Source: a virus
Length of the DNA stretch: 64,000 bases
Direction: 5' to 3' (one strand)
Virus record (IMG/VR): IMGVR_UViG_3300022843_000009
Span: 62,001-126,000 of that record
Shown here: in pieces, positions 52,068 to 59,549 of the stretch
Layout: each line of letters begins with the position of its first letter
How positions within the stretch are numbered: the stretch's first letter is position 1
Notes under the pieces: model-generated
Database searches by the model: none
Seen by the model: the letters and a program-made list of their open reading frames with translations, nothing else
What the model was told of the DNA's origin: nothing
Program-made: the position numbers and the translations under genes

Positions 52068-52396
52068 TTTAGAAAGTCTTTATCTATAGATAGGCTCGGA
52101 TTTTTAAACTCCAGTTCATACAGCCCCCAAAGCGCTTCTGCAATCTCATTTCCTCTTTCATCAATATTGTCAAACCACCCCTTCTCATTAGAGGGTATTT
52201 TGTGGGTATCTCTCGCGTTAATTCTTCCAATATCATGAGAGCCTTTATTGGAAGACATTGACATTATAATGTGGTCTAAGAATATTCTCACCTGCTTATC
52301 CCATTCTGTTGGTTTTTGCCAAGCTGGAATTATAAGTTTAGAACCTTCTTGACACATACCTTTAAAATTAATATCTCTACTTCCTTGTACTATCAT
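52064..52396 (-). CDS. Unidentified 110-aa protein inside the dnaE break
   Basis: A soluble protein (MIVQGSRDINFKGMCQEG start, Trp-containing core, acidic C-terminal helix) with no recognised family. It overlaps the stop of the dnaE N-part by 4 nt and the endonuclease start by 4 nt, so it belongs to the inserted cassette rather than to DnaE. Comparable breaks in this window (nrdA, dnaE intein b) carry only an endonuclease. Confidence 0.6.
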   Translation of the reverse strand: MIVQGSRDINFKGMCQEGSKLIIPAWQKPTEWDKQVRIFLDHIIMSMSSNKGSHDIGRINARDTHKIPSNEKGWFDNIDERGNEIAEALWGLYELEFKNPSLSIDKDFLK

Positions 52397-54582
52397 AATT
52401 TTCGTATTAACATTTTATCTGTCTCTAATAACTCATCCACGCGAATATCAACACGCTCTCCTTTGCGCATCACAGGTACAATGTGATTCCCCGTCAATTT
52501 TACAATGATGGAATCTTCAGTTTCAATCTCAAACACCTCATCAGCTGGTGTGATATCTCGCTTATGCACTTGAACCAAAACGCCGTTGCCTGATTCTGTT
52601 TCAACTGGGTCCCCAGGAACAATATCTCCGATAGGTTTCAGTGAGCCATCTTTCATCAACACCAGCCCATCTTCAGTAACGCAATTACGTGCTGGATTCA
52701 AAAAACGCTCAAAATACAGCCCGAATTGAATAGGGTCAATCTTAGTGATGTCAAGACACCATGCTAATAAAGAACCAGCTGCAGAGCCTCTTCCACTTCC
52801 AATTTCAAAACCTCTTTTCTTATAATCTCGAATAATTTCCCAGTTTACAAGGAAGTAGTCAAGCATCTTCTTGTCCTTAATTACTTTTAACTCGTAATGG
52901 AGTCTATTTGTGTACTCATCTACAACCTCTTGTGTCTGTTGTAATTTTCCTTTGGTAAACTTACGTCCGAGCTTTTGCTTGAGTTTCGCAAAAGCCATCT
53001 TTGTGATAATGGTTTCCGTGTCCTCTGCTCCTGCCCAATCTATAATGTCTTTCGTTGGTTCGTAACGAGGGTATTTTTCAACCCCTACTTCAAATTCAAA
53101 ATTGCAACGCTCAGCCAGCTTCAAAGTGTTATCCATGAATATCTGTAGAATGTTGTGCGGGTAATTGTATCCAAATTTTGAATTCAGAACATAGTAGTCT
53201 TTTCTCGACAAATAATACAGATTTCTTCGTTCCTCTAAACGACACTTATCCATCCCTATTTGTTGTTTTATAGCGGAAACAGTGTCTTGCAAAGACGCTT
53301 CTTTTTGCTTAACATAATGAACATCATTATCTAAAATCACCATTGCCTTCGTGGCGGATGCCATTTTTAAAACAAAGTTGTTAAATCGCTTTTGCTCACC
53401 AATCTCTGAAAACTTAATTTCTGCGATATAATCTGGGCCAAATGCTTTTTGTAATCGTTCCCAATATTTAGAAGCTGCCGTCTTTTGTCCTTTAAAAAAC
53501 AAACTTGCGAGATATCCTTGGTAGTTTCCAGTGGTAACAATCAAACCTTCTTTGTTCTCAATTAACCAATCAGTGTGAATACGAGAATACATCCCATCAA
53601 AACCTTCTGAATGAGATTTAAATATCAGCTTATTAAGGTTTACAAAACCCACTTGGTTTTTAACAATGATTTTTATTGGGTATCCACCTTTTTCTGACTC
53701 TTCGGAGCCAACAGTATCGTTGAGATAGATTTCAATTCCAAATATTGGCTTGATTCCGTATTTTTCAGCTTTCTGTGACAACTCTAGACTGCCTGACATG
53801 GTTTCGACATCAATAACAGCGAGAGATGTGTGCCCTAGTTCTTTAGCACGCTTAAGATAATTATCAATACTACCTGAGCCACGAAGCAAGCTATAGTGAG
53901 TGTGACAAGAGAAATGAACTAACGGCTTAGCTTCCTCTTCTGGGGATACCGATACGTGGGCAACACTCTCAGAAGAAAACCCATTAGAGGAATCGGAAGG
54001 AAGTTCTTTAAATCCGAAAATGCCAAGCCGTTGAAGTTCAAAAAAACATTTAGCGGTTGCTTGCACATCGAAAAATGCGTTGTGAGCACCTAAAAAGTCT
54101 TTCCCAAAAAGCTTATTATGGAGCTCAATAAGTTTTGGAAATTTATAACCCCGACGACCCCTTAATTTACAAAAGTCAATTGTAAGCTTCATCGTGTCAA
54201 CGGGAAATATTGAAGCTAGATTGTGACTCATCGATGCTCGATGAAATTCACACCCCATAATTCCAAGGTCAAAATTGATATTATGTGCTATGAGGTAATA
54301 GTTACGCTCTAGAGCAATTTTAAACTGATTTAAGGCATCAAGCATAGAAATTCCTTCTGCGTGCGCCTTTTCGTTTGATATGCCGTGTATTTGAACGACT
54401 TCGTGAGGAATGTTGTATCCTTCAGGTTTAATTATAAGGTCGTGCCTGGATATTTCGCTGCCGTCTTGTGCATATTCAACCCAGGCTAACTGTACTAGTC
54501 GAGGCCAGTTATCTGCATCTGTCCAAGGTGCGTTAAACCGTTTTGGCCTGCCAGTAGTCTCTGTATCGAAGACTATATACAT
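52393..54582 (-). CDS. dnaE: DnaQ exonuclease-PHP-polymerase III alpha N-terminal part fused to split-intein N-half
   Basis: A 729-residue protein. Residues 1-185 are an intact DEDDh proofreading exonuclease (VFDTETTG with Asp6 and Glu8, HNINFDLGIM with Asp105, HNAFFDV with His167 and Asp172). Residues 222-430 are a PHP domain (CHTHYSLLRGSGS) in which the usual ITDH reads VIDVE. The polymerase region begins and carries GSGRGSAAGSLLAW. It ends at FERFLNPARN (residue 633), just before the catalytic PDxDxDF, and residues 634-729 are intein. The catalytic Asp pair is on the middle piece. A TATATTTG promoter box lies 26 nt upstream. Confidence 0.92.
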   Translation of the reverse strand: MYIVFDTETTGRPKRFNAPWTDADNWPRLVQLAWVEYAQDGSEISRHDLIIKPEGYNIPHEVVQIHGISNEKAHAEGISMLDALNQFKIALERNYYLIAHNINFDLGIMGCEFHRASMSHNLASIFPVDTMKLTIDFCKLRGRRGYKFPKLIELHNKLFGKDFLGAHNAFFDVQATAKCFFELQRLGIFGFKELPSDSSNGFSSESVAHVSVSPEEEAKPLVHFSCHTHYSLLRGSGSIDNYLKRAKELGHTSLAVIDVETMSGSLELSQKAEKYGIKPIFGIEIYLNDTVGSEESEKGGYPIKIIVKNQVGFVNLNKLIFKSHSEGFDGMYSRIHTDWLIENKEGLIVTTGNYQGYLASLFFKGQKTAASKYWERLQKAFGPDYIAEIKFSEIGEQKRFNNFVLKMASATKAMVILDNDVHYVKQKEASLQDTVSAIKQQIGMDKCRLEERRNLYYLSRKDYYVLNSKFGYNYPHNILQIFMDNTLKLAERCNFEFEVGVEKYPRYEPTKDIIDWAGAEDTETIITKMAFAKLKQKLGRKFTKGKLQQTQEVVDEYTNRLHYELKVIKDKKMLDYFLVNWEIIRDYKKRGFEIGSGRGSAAGSLLAWCLDITKIDPIQFGLYFERFLNPARNCVTEDGLVLMKDGSLKPIGDIVPGDPVETESGNGVLVQVHKRDITPADEVFEIETEDSIIVKLTGNHIVPVMRKGERVDIRVDELLETDKMLIRKL
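52396..52683 (-). other. DnaE split intein a, N-fragment (96 aa)
   Basis: Starts at Cys (TGC, 52683-52681). Block A is CVTEDGLVLM, followed by GSLKPIGDIVPGDPV; block B is DSIIVKLTGNHIVPVM. It ends at the stop that overlaps the 110-residue gene. Normal splice-site chemistry (Cys1, then Asn end and Ser +1 on the partner). Confidence 0.87.
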
Positions 54583-54608
54583 GTTGTTGAATTAGTGTGT
54601 TGCCGAAG

Positions 54609-54616
54609 CAAATATA
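54609..54616 (-). promoter_or_regulatory. Host-type promoter (TATATTTG box) of dnaE
   Basis: Sense TATATTTG exactly matches TAnnTTTG, 26 nt upstream of the ATG at 54582. It would produce a short leader. Confidence 0.55.
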
Positions 54617-54683
54617 ATTCAATTTTAAGTTATAATCCAACTTTAGTTTAAAACTAATTCATTGAATCTATGAGGATTGAAGG

Positions 54684-54702
54684 GTTAATTATACTAATTA
54701 AC
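54684..54702. repeat. Inverted repeat upstream of dnaE
   Basis: GTTAATTA, 3 nt, then its exact complement. It lies between the histone-like gene and the dnaE promoter in a gap (54596-54818) that otherwise has no convincing gene. It may be an operator; no U-tract follows. Confidence 0.45.
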
Positions 54703-54818
54703 AGCTGTTTAGCCTGTCGTGAGACTACTTAAATTTATTGTTGGATAGCCGTTGTAATCCCAGTTTGGAGCTCGTGTTGTCATTCATCAACATAATCATA
54801 CCGACGTTGATTGACAAG

Positions 54819-55085
54819 TTATTCGTAATCTGAGTCGTAGTCTTGTCGTTGCTTCAGAATGTCTCTAGATAAATCTTTTAAAGCAGCATGTATACGCCGA
54901 AGGCGGGAACGACTTCTCGTTCCCGCCGATTTCGTTTTTCGGTAGCTGTAAAATTTAGTTACATCAGTGGAATAAAGGTCCTCTAGTTCCTCTATAATCT
55001 TCGCTAGTTTACGCTTTACACTGTACGTGTCATTAACATTTGAGTGTTCATCAAACTTACTCTTCCTCGTCATAGTCTTCTTCAA
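54819..55085 (-). CDS. Histone H1-like (Hc1-type) small basic protein
   Basis: An 88-residue protein (ATG at 55085 or 55073). The helical core ELEDLYSTDVTKFYSYRKTK followed by SAGTRSRSRLRRIHAALKD matches the Bacteroidota histone H1-like pattern of EKFYE-x-SAAGTRLRKAM-x-IK. Such small proteins bind DNA non-specifically. It is directly downstream of the portal gene and overlaps it by 29 nt, the position of head core genes in T4-like phages. A role in DNA condensation or scaffolding is possible. Confidence 0.65.
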   Translation of the reverse strand: MKKTMTRKSKFDEHSNVNDTYSVKRKLAKIIEELEDLYSTDVTKFYSYRKTKSAGTRSRSRLRRIHAALKDLSRDILKQRQDYDSDYE

Positions 55086-58000
55086 TTATTTCCATATCAG
55101 AATTTTGCCCAGTTTCAGATATTATTTGGTCAATCTCATCCATTATATCTCTAGCTTTTCTTGCTAAATCATTACTGGTAGAGACAAGAGGGTTTCCTTG
55201 AACTCTTTCTTTTATTACTCCTTTTGGTATAATGTAATTTTCAATATTTTTCTCAGATTCTTTTAAATTTCCCTTTATCTCACTAATCATTTTATCAGTC
55301 TGACTGATAAATTCTTCGTTTGATTTAAACAAAACGTTTTTTTCTCTGTCTTTCTTTTCTTCCTCGCTTTCTTCCGTAAATACTTCTTCATCGGTTTCCT
55401 CAAGCTCTTTAAGCAAGTCATCAATTGCACTATCAACACGCTTGTTGTGACCTTCCCAAATGCGTTCTCTTTTAGTTTCTGATATAGGCTCGCTATCACT
55501 TACTGGAGGCGCTCCTCCTGCATCGCCTCCAACTTCATCTCCACCTCCCATATCAAGGTCTCCAGATGGGTCTCCAGCCAGCGAGTCTCCTCCTCCGCCA
55601 AAGCCTCCGCCGCCGCCGCCGCCGTCATCTCCCATTAAATCTTCGTTCTCAGCGTTTTGGAGTGCTTCTGCTGCTCCTGGGATTTCAAATTTATCATCCA
55701 AATCTTTGAACAATCCAATCTTTTTGTATGTCTGCGGAGCAAATTCAATCTCCGTAAACAGTTTCCTTTCAACTTTTTTCTGACGAAGCATTTTCTTGAT
55801 ATCCTTTTCAGAAAATCCAAGAATGTATTTCATACCCCAAGTGTAAGAAGCAGGTGAGTAGATATCTTGTGACACAAACAATGTAAATACTTCAAGTCGA
55901 GATTTCATCGTCTCTAGCTTCAACAGCTCTTGTTGAGTAGAAGGGTTTGTGAGTTTTAAATCAAAATCATTAATCTCGTCTTCATGCCCAAGAAACGCTA
56001 AGTGAATTTTACCAATTCGACGAAGTTCCATTAGAACTTGCTCCTGGATTCTATTAATGGTCCTAGCAAATCTTAAATCTGCTTGAGACAGTGTTGGCCC
56101 CCCAGGTAAATTCTCAGCATAATTCAAATAAGTTTTTGGAACCTTTAACGCCGCGAATAGTTTATTTTCTAAATATTCAATATCTTGAATGTCACCTAGA
56201 TTGCTATTTTGTGTAAAAACTCCGACAGAAAGTGCAAAATTATGGTGGTCATGTAGTTCATGATTTCCATCTACAGTTATTGTGCCTGTGTCTTGAGGTG
56301 TTTCTAGCCACTCAATCGATGCCACTTTATGATTAAATAATTCGGCTTTTTTCGTGAAATCTCTCCAGTTAGAATACCCAAATGACTTCATCATCTTCAC
56401 TAAGTTATTGTGGGTGAAAGATGACATTTTCTTCAATTGCTTGTTCCCTTTGTTTATGTTGTTAAATTCAGACATAAACCCAGAATTAGAGACATTAATG
56501 TCTCGTAGAATGTTGGTGGCACTCATGCCGTCTTGAAAACGAGAGACCACAAACTCCAACATTACATCGTTGTAATTTATTTCTTGTTTTTCTTGAATGG
56601 CTTCACGCAGAGAACCATCGGCCCATTGTTTAGAAGCGGCAATAGATGATTTTAGACGAGAAGAAGATGTTTTTCTTGCTTTACGATATCCAGCTATTCG
56701 TTTCTTTTCAAAATCAGCTTTAAAATCTTCATCTTGCAGTAGCTCTTGAATTCGTTCTGTTGCTTTTTCTAAGTTGATTCGTGCTACTACTCTTTTAGAT
56801 TCTAATTCTTTCTCAGAGATATTATCCCAATACTTATTTCTACCTTCTTTACGCTCTTTTTTATAAGAAGCATACATAGATTGATGAAGCATAACATGGT
56901 CATGGAAATTCATTAATTTTAAATTCTCTGGAGAATTATTGTATCGGTCAAAATCATAATGATGAATCACGTTTTTGTTTTCCACATTTTTTTGATAAAC
57001 ATGTTCCTTGTGCAAATTGCGCTCATACATGTAATTATGAACCATACGATGTGTATACTCCCAGGATTTGCTTTGGTGGTCCCACACTTGTTCATATGTT
57101 TTAGCTTTAGGTTTGTTTTTGAAAATCTTCTGAAACCTCTTCTCAAAACTCCACATAGAATCTCCTTCTTCAAGATTTTGTGCTTCTTGTATACCTTTAA
57201 AACGAGTAGGGAACTTGTGGTCAGGTGTAACAATAACAGACTCTCCGTTGTCAAAAGTCAATTTCATTACTTTAGCGTCTTTACGAGTAACTCCAGCCCA
57301 TGTAATTTTTCCTGGAACTATTACTCCAGTTTCTGGATTTATACTGTAAGTCCAAAGCTGTTTTCCTTCATCACGCTCTTTAATGATTTCCTGAAGCTCA
57401 AGGCTTCGACCATCAAGAAGGTTGATTTTAGTATCTAGAGCCAAACAAGCTCCAGGAAGTGTGTCAATTTTTGTGCTCTTGTCACCACGAACTGGAATAA
57501 AATAATCTTCCGAGATATTCATTGGGTCATAACGATAACTCATATTGCCGTCGTTCTGATTCACAATAGGCTGTTTTTTAACTTGCTTTTGGATACGCTG
57601 CATGTATTGCTTAACATCAGCATCCTCCAAGTTGCCTACCTCAATGTAGAATATTCTACGCTCTGGAGCTCTTGTGATTCTATAGACCAACATTGAGTCC
57701 TCAGCGAGCTGTAGTTGCTTCCAAAGTTTTCTAGCAGGGTCTAAGATAGAGTTGTGAACGACTATCCCATTCGCATAGAAATTATGGTGTTCATGCTCTA
57801 CGTGGATATCATAAACCTGCTCTGCTTTTTCAGAGTTCTCAATAGAGATGATTGGAGATAAGATGAAACCACTATTAATCCTATTTGATAACTCATGTTT
57901 TGCTGCTTGTTTAATTTTAGAGTCATAAAAGTAGAAGTAGAAACTTTTCTTTCTTTTGTATTCTTTTCCCCAAAAAACAACAGAACTTCTATCTCTTGAA

Positions 58001-59520
58001 CAGATTTTGCCAGTCTTTCTACCTATTGATTGTAATAGCGTTTTTAAGTCTTTTACTAAAATTTCATTTGCTAATTCTATTGTGTATCTTTTACAGTTCC
58101 ACTCGTCAATATTTACAGAACCATCAGCGTCTATAATGCCTTCTATTAAAGCTTCTCTTATTTCTAATGACGCCTCAAAAATCCAACTAGGCAATCTTTT
58201 AATATAAACATTTCCTTTAAACCCGTTATTTTCGAGAATATAAGAAAGCAACTTTGAGTTACATACTGTTTGAGAAAATTCTAAACTACCCTCTAAATTT
58301 GCGTTTTTAAGGTTTATAGTGTCTTTTCCTGAAAACTTCTTCAAAAGTGAAGCGTATTTTTTATTTAAAGATTCGTCAATACCTCGTGCAAAAAAAACAG
58401 AATCGTTAAAAACCCATCCATCTCCTAGTAAAAAACCCCATAGCCTTGCAAAATCAACATCAACAACATCAGGGATTAAATCAATGTTGTTTTTATATCC
58501 GTTGAAGTTTCTCTCTTCTTTTAGTTCTTTATTTAAAAAAATATCTACCCCTGAAGGGTTTTCTCCAGAATCTATAACAAGCAGATTTCCTAATCTTAAA
58601 TCGTCAACTTGTTTGTATACGAACCCACCATCCTCGTACACCATAAAACTGTGCTCCTCAGAGGTTTCTATTTCATTATTCTTTGTTCTAATCTTTATAA
58701 TTTCTTTTTCACCAGAACAAATTGTATCTAAGACTTTTGTGACTTCTTTTTTTTGTGTGTCAGAGTTAAATGAAAAAACTAAATCTCCTTTCTCTATATC
58801 TTTTATAAACTTATACCCTGTACTTGTCTCTATATAAGTGTCGTGCTTCAAGCACCGTCCGTAAGGAAGTTTTCTAGTATCCTCAATAAGCCTGAAATGG
58901 GCAACCTGCCACGATTCAAAGTAATCTTGCGTTGTTTCCCAGCGGAAACGTACAGAACTTGCTGTTCCATCGAATCCTTCTTCACGGTGAATTTCTTCTT
59001 GAGGAAGAGTCATGAAGTCATAAATACCTTCGTCTTTATGGACATGTAAGTGAACGAAATAATCTCCATACTTAATAAGGTCTCTAATCCATAAACTCAA
59101 ATTGTAATCGATATTCATTCTGTTATGGAATAAATCATCTAACTTAGATTTGATTCTATCATTGGAGCTATAAACCTCTAAAATGTTTCCACGCTCGTTT
59201 CTTGTGAGACATTCGTCTCGAATTATATCTAATGCGGCAGACACCTCTGGAGACTGGTCCATTGCACGATAATCATGATAAGAATTGACACGGTCTGTGT
59301 CATAATAAATAGTTCTGGTGTATAGGTCATGACTGATTTTATTTACTTGCCAATCAAGGTACTGCTGTTGAAAATCCTCTAATGAACCAAAAAGACCTTG
59401 CGAGGGAGTGGATATTCCAGGCGGTTGCCCTTGTGCGTCCATAGGAGGAGTGCGTCGCTTGTTATTGTTAACAGCGTCATAGACTCTTTGAAATATACTA
59501 TTATTGCTTTCTTGTGCCAT
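55057..59520 (-). CDS. Portal protein (gp20-like) with two inteins
   Basis: A 1487-residue precursor. Portal sequence: residues 1-222 (to LPYGR), 591-691 (SILDPARKLWKQLQLAEDSM ... DTLPGA) and 1106-1487 (SNLGDIQDIEYLENKLFAAL and onward), together 705 residues. These pieces follow the T4 gp20 plan (for example DQSPEVSAALDIIRDE). The rest is intein 1 (223-590) and intein 2 (692-1105), which must be removed. The C-terminal part has a Gly-rich linker followed by an acidic, helical tail that is longer than in T4. The portal is the DNA gateway of the head and binds the terminase encoded upstream. Confidence 0.9.
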   Translation of the reverse strand: MAQESNNSIFQRVYDAVNNNKRRTPPMDAQGQPPGISTPSQGLFGSLEDFQQQYLDWQVNKISHDLYTRTIYYDTDRVNSYHDYRAMDQSPEVSAALDIIRDECLTRNERGNILEVYSSNDRIKSKLDDLFHNRMNIDYNLSLWIRDLIKYGDYFVHLHVHKDEGIYDFMTLPQEEIHREEGFDGTASSVRFRWETTQDYFESWQVAHFRLIEDTRKLPYGRCLKHDTYIETSTGYKFIKDIEKGDLVFSFNSDTQKKEVTKVLDTICSGEKEIIKIRTKNNEIETSEEHSFMVYEDGGFVYKQVDDLRLGNLLVIDSGENPSGVDIFLNKELKEERNFNGYKNNIDLIPDVVDVDFARLWGFLLGDGWVFNDSVFFARGIDESLNKKYASLLKKFSGKDTINLKNANLEGSLEFSQTVCNSKLLSYILENNGFKGNVYIKRLPSWIFEASLEIREALIEGIIDADGSVNIDEWNCKRYTIELANEILVKDLKTLLQSIGRKTGKICSRDRSSVVFWGKEYKRKKSFYFYFYDSKIKQAAKHELSNRINSGFILSPIISIENSEKAEQVYDIHVEHEHHNFYANGIVVHNSILDPARKLWKQLQLAEDSMLVYRITRAPERRIFYIEVGNLEDADVKQYMQRIQKQVKKQPIVNQNDGNMSYRYDPMNISEDYFIPVRGDKSTKIDTLPGACLALDTKINLLDGRSLELQEIIKERDEGKQLWTYSINPETGVIVPGKITWAGVTRKDAKVMKLTFDNGESVIVTPDHKFPTRFKGIQEAQNLEEGDSMWSFEKRFQKIFKNKPKAKTYEQVWDHQSKSWEYTHRMVHNYMYERNLHKEHVYQKNVENKNVIHHYDFDRYNNSPENLKLMNFHDHVMLHQSMYASYKKERKEGRNKYWDNISEKELESKRVVARINLEKATERIQELLQDEDFKADFEKKRIAGYRKARKTSSSRLKSSIAASKQWADGSLREAIQEKQEINYNDVMLEFVVSRFQDGMSATNILRDINVSNSGFMSEFNNINKGNKQLKKMSSFTHNNLVKMMKSFGYSNWRDFTKKAELFNHKVASIEWLETPQDTGTITVDGNHELHDHHNFALSVGVFTQNSNLGDIQDIEYLENKLFAALKVPKTYLNYAENLPGGPTLSQADLRFARTINRIQEQVLMELRRIGKIHLAFLGHEDEINDFDLKLTNPSTQQELLKLETMKSRLEVFTLFVSQDIYSPASYTWGMKYILGFSEKDIKKMLRQKKVERKLFTEIEFAPQTYKKIGLFKDLDDKFEIPGAAEALQNAENEDLMGDDGGGGGGGFGGGGDSLAGDPSGDLDMGGGDEVGGDAGGAPPVSDSEPISETKRERIWEGHNKRVDSAIDDLLKELEETDEEVFTEESEEEKKDREKNVLFKSNEEFISQTDKMISEIKGNLKESEKNIENYIIPKGVIKERVQGNPLVSTSNDLARKARDIMDEIDQIISETGQNSDMEIIEEDYDEEE
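56206..57447 (-). other. Portal intein 2 (414 aa) with HNH endonuclease domain
   Basis: Starts CLALDTKINLLDG, block B MKLTFDNGESVIVTPDHKFP, ends FTQN before Ser +1. The penultimate Gln is not the usual His. The insert contains an HNH motif (NVIHHYDFDRYNNSPENLKL then HDHVMLH) and a long basic, NUMOD-like helical region. It lies at the conserved LPGA-NLG site of the portal. Confidence 0.88.
57751..58854 (-). other. Portal intein 1 (368 aa) with LAGLIDADG endonuclease domain
   Basis: Starts CLKHDTYIETSTGYKFIKDI, block B IIKIRTKNNEIETSEEHSFM, ends YANGIVV then HN before Ser +1 (codon check AAC, CAC). The two DOD motifs read LWGFLLGDGWV (intein residues 138-148) and LIEGIIDADGSV (236-247), both with the catalytic acid. 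It lies at the portal site LPYGR-SILDPAR. Confidence 0.92.
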
Positions 59521-59549
59521 TTTTATTTTTTATTTCATGCCTCTTTGCA

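Noticed and set aside
47288-54582. Three dnaE pieces as degenerate fragments of a pseudogene
   Set aside because: Each break has matching intein halves with intact splice residues (Cys1, terminal Asn, Ser +1), and the polymerase motifs are complete when joined.
54720-54810. 24-codon frames in the gap upstream of dnaE
   Set aside because: Two overlapping short frames (starting near 54783 and 54800) have no leader, no neighbour coupling and no recognisable sequence.
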